From contig NZ_JADPRZ010000005.1 of NCBI RefSeq assembly GCF_017347095.1, positions 121,574-185,573 of the forward strand: DNA of 64,000 bases. Reading direction: 5' to 3'. Positions within the stretch are counted from its first letter, which is position 1, and each line of letters starts with the position of its first letter. This DNA is from Sporosarcina sp. E16_8. GTDB taxonomy: Bacteria > Bacillota > Bacilli > Bacillales_A > Planococcaceae. The translations under genes and the position numbers were made by a program. This document shows positions 54,351 to 61,727 of this stretch, one piece after another. The notes beneath the pieces were generated by a model. It was not told the DNA's origin and did not search any database. It worked only from the letters and a program-made list of their open reading frames with translations.

Positions 54351-55079
54351 TTAAATTCCCCCATTTTCGTTAGGATTATGCAAGCCACACTCTGTCTTTG
54401 TTTGATTTGCCCAGCGCCCTGACCTCGACCCCGTCGTTGTATCCCCTTTAAATGTACAGTGTGTGCAACCGATACTCGGATAGCCTTGGTCATGGAGTGG
54501 ATTATAGGGCAAGTTATGTTTTTTTATATAATCCCAAATATCTGTCCACGACCAATGAATCAGTGGGCAAATTTTAATCGATTGAAAGGTTTCATCCTTG
54601 TTCACAAAGTTCGTCTGACTTCTTGATGGGGATTGTTCGCGCCTAAGTCCGGATAACCAAGCGGTCGTATCACTCATCGCTTCCCGGAGAGGAATTACTT
54701 TCCTCATATGACAACAACGATCCGGCTGTCTTTCCCATAGTCGATCACCATATTTGTCAGCTTGTTCCTCAGCCGTTAAGTTAGGCTTTTTCATTTCAAT
54801 TACCAGCTTTGGATAACGTTTCTTTACTTCTTCGATTAAGGCATGCGTTTCTTGAAAATGAAATCCCGTTTCGAGAAAGACCACTTTAGCAGCCGGTTTT
54901 ATTTGTGAGATTAAATCTACCATTACGATTCCTTCAACCCCAAAACTACACGCATATACAAGCTCATCGTCGTATTCCTTGTAAGCCCATCGCAACACGT
55001 TTAACGCACCTTTTGACTCGTCATCAATCGAAAAAGTTTCGGCAGTCTCAGCCCAAGATTTGTACGTCAACTTCGCCAT
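54351..55079 (-). CDS. cysH: APS/PAPS reductase
   Basis: CysH reduces adenylyl sulfate or its 3'-phospho form to sulfite with thioredoxin. It has the PAPS-reductase fold motif ETGFHFQETH, the paired cysteines DRCCHMRKV and GCTHCT that bind a 4Fe-4S cluster, and the C-terminal active-site cysteine (TECGLHNPN). The cluster form, as in B. subtilis, can use both APS and PAPS. AGAGGGGATGG precedes ATG. A separate promoter, structured leader and terminator lie directly upstream. Confidence 0.92.
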   Translation of the reverse strand: MAKLTYKSWAETAETFSIDDESKGALNVLRWAYKEYDDELVYACSFGVEGIVMVDLISQIKPAAKVVFLETGFHFQETHALIEEVKKRYPKLVIEMKKPNLTAEEQADKYGDRLWERQPDRCCHMRKVIPLREAMSDTTAWLSGLRREQSPSRSQTNFVNKDETFQSIKICPLIHWSWTDIWDYIKKHNLPYNPLHDQGYPSIGCTHCTFKGDTTTGSRSGRWANQTKTECGLHNPNENGGI

Positions 55080-55128
55080 ACTAATTCCATCCCCTCTAAA
55101 CTTAATAACTCGAATACCTTTTCTTTTA

Positions 55129-55164
55129 TAAAAAACGACTTTAATCGGTTAGTGATTAAAGTCG
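55129..55164 (-). terminator. Terminator in the cysH leader
   Basis: CGACTTTAATC pairs exactly with GATTAAAGTCG around 7 nt and is followed by TTTTTTAT on the minus strand. It lies between the cysH promoter and the gene, so it is an attenuator candidate. Confidence 0.85.
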
Positions 55165-55243
55165 CCTCTACTCTTTAGTCAGCGAATTGTTCTTATGCGC
55201 TCAATTGTCTAGTAGCTTCTGGATTTCCAGTCAGCTAGTGATT
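55165..55243 (-). ncRNA. Structured 5' leader of cysH (candidate attenuator)
   Basis: About 80 nt precede the terminator. Possible elements are CTGG/CCAG under a TAGC/GCTA stem with an asymmetric UGA/AA loop, and two competing pairings AATTG/CAATT and AGCG/CGCT. It is not an S-box and has no T-box sequence. No known riboswitch class was recognised. Confidence 0.45.
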
Positions 55244-55249
55244 AGCGTT

Positions 55250-55278
55250 ATACTAACTTTATTATTCCTATGTGTCAA
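55250..55278 (-). promoter_or_regulatory. cysH promoter
   Basis: TTGACA (55273-55278), 17 bp, TAGTAT (55250-55255) on the minus strand. It is a strong vegetative-type promoter. Confidence 0.75.
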
Positions 55279-55411
55279 GTAGGTTTAAAGACATTATATT
55301 CCTAAACAACTAAGATGTTACGTGTTTAGTAGTTTATTAAATTTATATTTGGAAAGACAAGGTCTCTTCGAGTCCGTTGTTGCGCATTGGGTAGTCTACG
55401 TTAAATTTATG

Positions 55412-55440
55412 CAGGTATTCATATGTTCAACAGATATAGT
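55412..55440 (-). repeat. Repeat R5 motif over the cysC stop codon
   Basis: On the minus strand ACTATATCTGTTGAACATAT then GAATACCTGC. The last codons and the TGA of cysC lie inside the motif. Confidence 0.55.
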
Positions 55441-56029
55441 TATTTTCTTTTAAATAAGAAACGATACGTTCAACGGATTCTTCAATGCTTAACTGATTAG
55501 TATCAATGATTATTTCTGGATTATCAGGTTCTTCATAAGGAGCATCAATTCCTGTAAATCCTTTAATTTCACCCAATCTTGCTTTTTTATAAAATCCCTT
55601 TGGATCTCGTTCTTCGCATGTTGCCAAGCTAGCCTTGACGTATATTTCGATAAATTCATTGGCTTCGACTATTTCCCGGACTTGATCTCGATCTTCCTGA
55701 TAAGGAGAAATGAATGCAGTTAATGTCAACAAACCCGCATCGACCATTAGTTTGGACACTTCACCGATTCTGCGAATATTTTCCGTCCGATCATCTGGGC
55801 TAAACCCGAGATTCTTATTTAAACCATGCCGGACATTATCCCCATCCAATCGATATGTGTGGATGTTCTCTGCATGTAACGCTGTTTCTAGTGCTACTGA
55901 AACTGTTGACTTCCCTGAACCTGATAGTCCTGTGAACCAAAGAATAGCACTTTTATGGCCCTTTAGTTCTAGTCTATTTTCTTTTGTTACCTCTGATTCA
56001 TGCCAAACGATATTTGTAGACTCTGTCAT
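55427..56029 (-). CDS. cysC: Adenylylsulfate kinase
   Basis: CysC phosphorylates APS to PAPS. The P-loop is [13 protein letters not shown] (residues about 32-44), followed by [18 protein letters not shown], and [28 protein letters not shown] 56029 after AGGGGGCAAACA gives 200 residues; the frame upstream is not coding. A SAM-I riboswitch lies about 165 bp upstream. The gene is separated from cysH by 347 bp holding a second promoter, so it may be transcribed on its own or read through. Confidence 0.92.
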   Translation of the reverse strand: MTESTNIVWHESEVTKENRLELKGHKSAILWFTGLSGSGKSTVSVALETALHAENIHTYRLDGDNVRHGLNKNLGFSPDDRTENIRRIGEVSKLMVDAGLLTLTAFISPYQEDRDQVREIVEANEFIEIYVKASLATCEERDPKGFYKKARLGEIKGFTGIDAPYEEPDNPEIIIDTNQLSIEESVERIVSYLKENNYIC

Positions 56030-56193
56030 TGTTTGCCCCCTAAAATCATTTATTTCTGGTTTGATTGTTATATACAAAAAAAACACCTTTTCACCCGATA
56101 CAAATAATCGATTAGAAAGATGCCTTTAGTTGTCTAATTAGCAAATATGAAGTTATGTCAAAAATTGAATGTCTTACAACTTTTACAGGGAAA

Positions 56194-56355
56194 ATAAAAA
56201 ACCCGCTTCTAGTAGAATAAGAAGAGGTTAATAGCATCAAACATATATTACTCCTCTTATCTGCTAAACTTTCGTTTACCGGAATTGGCACAGTACTAAG
56301 CAGTCTGTTGCCGAGGCTTCATAGGGCCAGTCCCTCAACCTCTCTGGATAAGATA
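56194..56355 (-). ncRNA. SAM-I riboswitch (S-box) with terminator
   Basis: The minus strand carries the S-box core AGAGAGGTTGAGGGACTGGC, CCTATGAAGCCTCGGCAAC and GTGCCAATTCC, closed by P1 CTTATC/GATAAG (56347-56352 with 56256-56261). An expression platform follows: AACCTCTTCT with AGAAGCGGGTT and T6 (56194-56229). AAGAGG of P1 can instead pair with CCTCTT as an antiterminator. High SAM should stop transcription before cysC. Confidence 0.95.
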
Positions 56356-56376
56356 TAAACTATTAAGTTGAGTCCA

Positions 56377-56405
56377 ATATTACATTATCAAAAACTTAAA
56401 GTCAA
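56377..56405 (-). promoter_or_regulatory. Promoter of the SAM-I riboswitch/cysC transcript
   Basis: TTGACT (56400-56405), 17 bp, TAATAT (56377-56382) on the minus strand. The start site would fall about 15 nt before the S-box. Confidence 0.8.
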
Positions 56406-56602
56406 TGATTTTTCAGAATTTATTTTTATTCCTATAAGTTTAGTTAGTTTTAAAAGACAATACACGTCCTAAAGACATAGTTGAAGATTGCCAGCAAGGA
56501 TCGATTCATTTGTTCTCCACAAAACTGATTTATAACCCTTTCTAATCCTGTCGATCAACTTACAATACTTCTATTATTTTGAGAAACATACTCCAAGCAA
56601 AT
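56406..56602. other. Intergenic region, no gene seen
   Basis: No frame with a ribosome site, and no repeat or leader, was recognised between the riboswitch promoter and the TRAP-operon terminator. Confidence 0.45.
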
Positions 56603-56643
56603 CGTAAAGAAACACGACTCTAACTAGAGTCGTGTTTCTTTAT
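56603..56643 (-). terminator. Terminator after the TRAP operon
   Basis: AAAGAAACACGACTCT pairs exactly with AGAGTCGTGTTTCTTT around 4 nt, 26 bp past the dctM stop. Confidence 0.88.
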
Positions 56644-56668
56644 TTATTAATCCGTAACTAAATACTTA

Positions 56669-57943
56669 TCATTTCATAAATGCACCTAAAAAGAGACTGA
56701 TCTGCGGGATAAATGAAATGATAATAATATCAAGAATCATCACAATGATGAACGGAATAATCGCCTTTACAAGGCTTTCAAATTTCGTTCCAGCAATGTT
56801 TGCAGCAACAAATAAGTTAATACCGACTGGAGGTGTGATAAAACCAATTGCCAAGTTGAAGATCATAATGATACCAAAGTGGACGAGATCGATTCCTAGA
56901 GCGCTGACAATTGGTACAAGAATTGGTGTCAAAATAATGATTGCTGCAGAAGTTTCCAGGAAAGTTCCTATAAAGAGTAATAGAACATTAATAATTAACA
57001 AGGCGATAATCCAATTATCTGTGACACCAAGCATAACCTCTGTTATTTCTCTCGGTACACGCGCTCTTGTTAAGTAATAACCAAATATCGATGCCCCGGC
57101 AATAATAAACATGATCACCGCAGAAACAACAACAGATGATGAGAATATTTCTATTAAATCTTTAAATTTAATTTCTTTGTAAATGAATACACCGACTATT
57201 AAACCATAAACAACAGCAACTACTGCTGCTTCAGTAGGTGTAAATATCCCGCCATAAATCCCGCCTAAAATAATCACAGGCATCAAAATCGCCAAAATCG
57301 CATCAGCGAATGCTTTGAAAAAATCGATGATTGTAAAACGCTCTCCGCCGCCATATCCCTTTTTTAGTGAGATAACATAGACAAGAATCAAAAGCGAAAC
57401 GACAACCAAAATCCCAGGTAAAATTCCTGCGATGAATAAAGAACTAATTGATACACCCGCAGACACACCATAAAGGACGAGTGGCACACTGGGCGGTATC
57501 ATTACACCGATTGTTCCACCAGCAGCTTGTACCGCAGTAGAAAAACTTTTATCATATCCTTTTTTAACCATGGCAGGAATTAACAGTGATCCGACCGCTG
57601 CAGTTGTTGCTGCAGCTGACCCAGAAATTGCGGCAAAAAATGCACAGGCAATGATTGATACAATCGCAAGTCCACCCGTTACACGCCCGAACAAAACGTT
57701 TGCCAGGTGAATCAATCTCCTGGATATTCCGCCGTTCTCCATCAATTTACCAGCTAATATGAAAAATGGTATTGCCAGTAGAGGAAATGATGCAACGGAA
57801 TTAAACATACGCTGCATCAGAACGATTAAAGAAACTTGTCCATCTACCAAGAATACGAGGGAAGATGCCATTCCTAAGGCTACTGCAATAGGTACTCCAA
57901 TCAAAAATAACAATGCGAGTAATACGAATAAAAGAATAGTCAT
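56669..57943 (-). CDS. dctM: TRAP transporter large permease (DctM)
   Basis: This is the large membrane subunit of a tripartite ATP-independent periplasmic-type transporter, 424 residues with about 12 helices. Family features include SGSAAATTAAVGSLLIPAM, GGTIGVMIPPSVPLVLYG, YGGIFTPTEAAVVAVVYG and NLAIGFITPPVGINLFVA. The ATG overlaps the dctQ stop by 4 bp. It drives import of an organic acid with the sodium gradient. Family members import C4-dicarboxylates, sugar acids, sulfonates and others; the substrate is not decided by sequence. Confidence 0.9.
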   Translation of the reverse strand: MTILLFVLLALLFLIGVPIAVALGMASSLVFLVDGQVSLIVLMQRMFNSVASFPLLAIPFFILAGKLMENGGISRRLIHLANVLFGRVTGGLAIVSIIACAFFAAISGSAAATTAAVGSLLIPAMVKKGYDKSFSTAVQAAGGTIGVMIPPSVPLVLYGVSAGVSISSLFIAGILPGILVVVSLLILVYVISLKKGYGGGERFTIIDFFKAFADAILAILMPVIILGGIYGGIFTPTEAAVVAVVYGLIVGVFIYKEIKFKDLIEIFSSSVVVSAVIMFIIAGASIFGYYLTRARVPREITEVMLGVTDNWIIALLIINVLLLFIGTFLETSAAIIILTPILVPIVSALGIDLVHFGIIMIFNLAIGFITPPVGINLFVAANIAGTKFESLVKAIIPFIIVMILDIIIISFIPQISLFLGAFMK

Positions 57944-58416
57944 ACCATTTTACCCCCTGTCTTTACTCCCTTAGTAAACAGGTGGACAAGATTAATGATT
58001 AAAAACAACCCACTAATAGGTATAACAGAATATACTAAACCCATTGGAATCCTTAATACAGGAGATAATTGTGCCATCGACTGCCTTGCCAAATCGTAAC
58101 CTTGAACAATCATAATTATGTAAAAAGCAATACTTGCAATAGTTGCCATCGTAAAGAAGACTTTACGTACGGAAACAGGAAATAGTTCAATGAAAAAATC
58201 AACACCAATATGGGCTTTCAAAGACATCGCATAGGCTGCTCCTAAAAATGTAAGCCAGACCAAACAATAGATCGCCAATTCCTCAGACCAGGCCAATGGC
58301 TTATTAATTACGAATCGAAATACGACTTGCATAAATACTGAACCGGTTAATACAGCCATAATAAGATTTAAAAAATGTTTCATAAATAAGTTTAAGTAGC
58401 CAATGGATTTGCCCAA
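57940..58416 (-). CDS. dctQ: TRAP transporter small permease (DctQ)
   Basis: A 158-residue four-helix protein with the DctQ signature NKPLAWSEELAIYCLVWLTFLGAAYA and the second loop LKAHIGVDFF. It starts with TTG after AAGGAGGGATCAT. It lies between the binding-protein gene (65 bp upstream) and dctM and forms the membrane complex with DctM. Confidence 0.88.
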   Translation of the reverse strand: MGKSIGYLNLFMKHFLNLIMAVLTGSVFMQVVFRFVINKPLAWSEELAIYCLVWLTFLGAAYAMSLKAHIGVDFFIELFPVSVRKVFFTMATIASIAFYIIMIVQGYDLARQSMAQLSPVLRIPMGLVYSVIPISGLFLIINLVHLFTKGVKTGGKMV

Positions 58417-58481
58417 ATGATCCCTCCTTAATGTAAAGAAGGGAGAACAAAGCTCTCCCTTTTTCCTTCTATTATTAACTG

Positions 58482-59501
58482 CTACTGTGCATCAATAATT
58501 TGATTCAACAGCTCCTGGTATTCAATTGTTGCATAGACAGGCTTGACCGCTTCTTGGAAAGGTACCAAATCTACATCCTCAATAATTTCAACGCCATTAT
58601 CTTTTAGTTTCTGAATTGATTCTTTTTCCATTTCAACGATTAAATCACGTTGTTTTGCACCTGCTTTTTGGCCTTCTTCTAGAACGATTGCTCGTAAATC
58701 TTCTGGTAGTTTATCATACGTTTTTTGACTCATCATAAACATTGCTACGGAGTATACGTGGCCTGTTAATGTCATATATTTTTGTTTTGACTCGTACAAC
58801 TTGAATTGGTCCGCAACAATTGCGGGGTTCTCTTGTGCATCCACAACCCCTTGTTGTAATCCCGTCAACGCTTCCGTCCATGCCATAGGTGTTGGTTGTG
58901 CACCTAGTGCTTTAAATGCTGCAATATGAATTTCATTTTCTTGTGTTCTAATTTTAAGGCCCTTTAAATCTTCAGGTTTATTGACTGGATGTTTACCGTT
59001 TGTAATGTGACGATACCCATTTTCTCCCCATGAAAGTCCGATGATTCCATGTTCACCCATTTTCCTAAACAATTCATCACCAATTTCACCTTCTAAAATC
59101 TCCACTGCGGTTTCACGGTTTTTAAAGATAAACGGAACGTCAAGTACGCTCAATTCTGGGACAAAATTTGTTACAGGAGCAGTTGAAGATACAACTAAGT
59201 CCACTGTCCCCAAAGTTAGCCCTTCCGTCAATTCCCTTTCGGCACCAATTTCTGAGTTTGCAAAAACTTCAATTGTTACACGACCATCGGTACGCTCTTT
59301 CACATTTTCCGCCATTTCAAGGAAAGTAATATTGTAAGGATGGTCCTCTGGTAAAGAGTGTCCTGCTTGAAGCGTGAATTTTTCGCCGGGTTTCGAATCT
59401 CCTTTTGAAGTTTCACCTGATTCCCCTGAATCCGAACATGCTGCAACGATTACTAACATCAAAGCCATAATAAATAGTAACCCAAACTTTTGTTTCTTCA
59501 C
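58482..59501 (-). CDS. dctP: TRAP transporter substrate-binding lipoprotein (DctP)
   Basis: This is a solute-binding protein of the DctP/TeaA class. The lipoprotein signal ends at VAACSDS. Conserved parts are LPEDHPYNITFLEMAENVKE, the LKGLKIRTQENEIHIAAFKALGA ligand arginine region, and TGLQQGVVDAQENP. I choose GTG 59501 after AAAGGGGGAAAAGTA, giving 339 residues; an ATG at 59528 overlaps no ribosome site. It is first in the operon. A -10-like TATAAT lies about 90 bp upstream. Confidence 0.89.
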   Translation of the reverse strand: MKKQKFGLLFIMALMLVIVAACSDSGESGETSKGDSKPGEKFTLQAGHSLPEDHPYNITFLEMAENVKERTDGRVTIEVFANSEIGAERELTEGLTLGTVDLVVSSTAPVTNFVPELSVLDVPFIFKNRETAVEILEGEIGDELFRKMGEHGIIGLSWGENGYRHITNGKHPVNKPEDLKGLKIRTQENEIHIAAFKALGAQPTPMAWTEALTGLQQGVVDAQENPAIVADQFKLYESKQKYMTLTGHVYSVAMFMMSQKTYDKLPEDLRAIVLEEGQKAGAKQRDLIVEMEKESIQKLKDNGVEIIEDVDLVPFQEAVKPVYATIEYQELLNQIIDAQ

Positions 59502-59980
59502 TACTTTTCCCCCTTTATCTCTATCCACTAATCAAAATACTCAGTGTGTTTCTCACGAGTTTCTTTATTTTTCCAGATAGTATGGCATTATACCTATGCA
59601 TTTCAATGATATGAAGTGAACTTGTCCATTAACCTTTACTTCTATAATTCAAATTGACATAGATATATCCAAAAAAAGAATATTAACTCCTATCCTTTTC
59701 TAATTATACGACAGTAATTTAATAGTTCAATGTTTTCTTTCAACTATTACACTAGTCACCTTAAAATTAAGCGTATAAAGATTATTTTCGACCTTTCGCA
59801 AATCGAATTCCATTTCACACTCCCCTTACTTGATATCAAAGCAATCAAAGAAAAACCCGTCATATTCGATAGACGAGTTAGTGTTGATTATAACATTCTA
59901 GCGTACGCAGAATCACATTATAGAACCAAAGTTAATTACTCACATTGTTGATACCCCAGTCAAATATGATATGTAAAATC
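59502..59980. other. Intergenic region upstream of dctP
   Basis: No intact gene is seen. A plus-strand 73-codon frame (59730-59951) lacks a ribosome site. The sequence ends in the deleted ABC remnant. Confidence 0.5.
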
Positions 59981-60262
59981 TTACGGCAAGACCCTGTTTA
60001 AAAACTTCTGTGATCGCTCTTCTTTTGGATTTACAAAGATTTCGTGGGGTGCTCCTTTCACCACTGCGACTCCGCCATCCATAAATAATACTTTGTTTGC
60101 TATATCCTTCGTAAAATCCATTTCATGCGTGACAACCAATATCGTTGTATAACCAGTCGCTATTTTCCTTGCAAACTTAATTCCCCTTATTTTCGCCGCT
60201 GTTAGGATAAAGCCCAAGAGAGTGCCAAACTGTACGGAAAGAATTGCAACGATAAATGTCAT
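59981..60262 (-). pseudogene. In-frame fusion remnant: amino-acid ABC permease N-terminus joined to ABC ATPase C-terminus
   Basis: The first 38 residues (FIVAILSVQFGTLLGFILT, KIRGIKFARKIATGY) are the start of a HisM/TcyL-type permease. From residue about 39 (TTILVVTHEMDFTKDIANK, then VLFMDGGVAVVKGAPHEI and the end SQKFLNRVLP) it is the C-terminal H-loop part of a polar amino-acid ABC ATPase. Everything between, the rest of the permease and the ATPase Walker motifs, is missing. The product cannot work. It is best read as a deletion scar of a TcyLMN-like cystine transporter operon. Confidence 0.8.
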
Positions 60263-60293
60263 TTTTAAATTTCATCCCTTAAATCCAAGTATT

Positions 60294-61469
60294 TTATATA
60301 TGGATATTATTTGTATTTTTATCCACTTCAATTGCAGTCAGTGCCAATTTCTTAATTGTCATATCGTCCATAGGGGGATTGTGCAATCCTGCCCTGACAT
60401 CCCGATAATAGCGCTGTAATGGATTCGTGCGTTGGAGACTTTTTGCACCTACGATTCTCATTGCTTTATCAACAATCGTAATGGCTGAATTCGTAATGGT
60501 ATGCTTGACAACTGCAACCTCATTTGTCAGATAGCCCCTTCGAGATTCGTCATCATAGGCCTCCGCCACACTGTAAATCAGATGCCTCGCCTGGATTAAT
60601 TCCAAATCAATTTCTCCTAGCAATTGTTGAACATTCGGCAGTTGACTAATCGGCCCATTCAGGCTGTTAGGAGAATAAGTAGTTGCAAAATGAACAGCAT
60701 AATCACGCGCTGCTTGTGCAATTCCGAGATAACATGCCGGAATATGAAGAAGCCAGCCACTAAACGGAGCACCACTTGGTTTGTCAGGGAGTTCAACAAG
60801 TTTTGACTCTTCGACTTTTACTTGATTGAGAACAAGATCATGGCTTCCAGTTCCCCTCATCGAAATGACATCCCAGGTCTGATCAATCGTCAGCCCTTCT
60901 AAATCTTTGTGCAGCAGGAAGAATCCTACTTGTTGTAGTTCTTCAATCCAGGCAGATGTTAGAAAATAAGTTAATACTGGAGAAGCCGTTGTAAAGGTTT
61001 TGCGCCCTGACAATACCCATGAACCATCTTTTTTCACCGCATTTGTTCCTGGGCGTCCTCCCCTAGTTGGGCTTCCTGTTTGTGCTTCACTCACAGAGCG
61101 GTTCACTAAGGCGCCGTTCAGAACTTCCTTGGCAAAAAAGTCGAGATTTTGATTACTCCATAACTTACTGTCAAAAAGTTCACCGACAACCCCAAGGTTC
61201 CATCCGATAGAAAGTGCTGTATTGCCGTCAAAACTAGCTAGTGTCTCTTGAAGGAGTACCATATCGTAGACTTTTAGCCCTTCTCCCCCGTAAGCCACTG
61301 GAATCGTACTACTTGTATAACCCATTTGGATTAAATCTTGAATATTTTCTGTAGGGAAGATAGCTAGTTCATCAGTTTGAGCTGACGTATTTTTGAATTT
61401 CGTTTCTTCCTTATACAACTTTTCTAACCAAGTCTTTTGACGTTCTGTTTTGACAAATAAGCTATTCAC
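60294..61469 (-). CDS. Acyl-CoA-dehydrogenase-fold flavoprotein, 391 aa
   Basis: The protein has the acyl-CoA dehydrogenase fold: FAD-contact regions VNRSVSEAQTGSPTRGG and GRKTFTTASPV, MRGTGSHDLVLNQVKV, and the C-terminal RIVGAKSLQRTNPLQRYYRDVRAG. The catalytic base seen in true dehydrogenases is not obvious, as in the SfnC/DszC-type monooxygenases and in YdbM of Bacillus. It is followed by the deleted amino-acid ABC remnant. That pairing is seen in sulfur-source operons, so a role in organosulfur use is plausible but unproven. Confidence 0.75.
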   Translation of the reverse strand: MNSLFVKTERQKTWLEKLYKEETKFKNTSAQTDELAIFPTENIQDLIQMGYTSSTIPVAYGGEGLKVYDMVLLQETLASFDGNTALSIGWNLGVVGELFDSKLWSNQNLDFFAKEVLNGALVNRSVSEAQTGSPTRGGRPGTNAVKKDGSWVLSGRKTFTTASPVLTYFLTSAWIEELQQVGFFLLHKDLEGLTIDQTWDVISMRGTGSHDLVLNQVKVEESKLVELPDKPSGAPFSGWLLHIPACYLGIAQAARDYAVHFATTYSPNSLNGPISQLPNVQQLLGEIDLELIQARHLIYSVAEAYDDESRRGYLTNEVAVVKHTITNSAITIVDKAMRIVGAKSLQRTNPLQRYYRDVRAGLHNPPMDDMTIKKLALTAIEVDKNTNNIHI

Positions 61470-61526
61470 AATTTATCCCCCTAATGTTGTCTAATGAAGC
61501 TAAGCTATCTTTCTAGTTAGTAGTTT

Positions 61527-61542
61527 ATTATATGTATATAAT
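61527..61542. promoter_or_regulatory. A+T palindrome in the flavoprotein upstream region
   Basis: ATTATATGTATATAAT is nearly self-complementary and lies downstream of TTGACA-17-TTATTA (minus strand, near 61605). It is a possible operator of the transcript. Confidence 0.35.
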
Positions 61543-61629
61543 TCCAATACGTTTCATCGGGATTTGATTAATAATAAGCTACGACTAATTATTCTGTCAA
61601 GGTAATTCCTGCTTTTCACGAAATAACTA

Positions 61630-61666
61630 TAAAAAACCCCTCTTTCTAAAATGAAAAGAGGGTTCG
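61630..61666 (-). terminator. Terminator after the protease gene
   Basis: AACCCTCTTT pairs with AAAGAGGGGTT and is followed by TTTT on the minus strand, about 62 bp past the stop. Confidence 0.85.
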
Positions 61667-61727
61667 GCGGTTCTAAAGTATAGTATCACTTTATGGGTAA
61701 AATTGACTTTCATAACCAATGCTGCTA

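Noticed and set aside
55181..55206. H-type pseudoknot in the cysH leader
   Set aside because: The two helices would need zero-length connecting loops, which is sterically unlikely; competing pairings are the better reading.
55080..55426. T-box or second S-box before cysH
   Set aside because: The conserved T-box sequence and S-box core are both absent; the leader is only about 115 nt long.
59730..59951. 73-codon plus-strand frame before the ABC remnant
   Set aside because: No Shine-Dalgarno sequence and no recognisable family. A chance frame in A+T-rich DNA is more likely.
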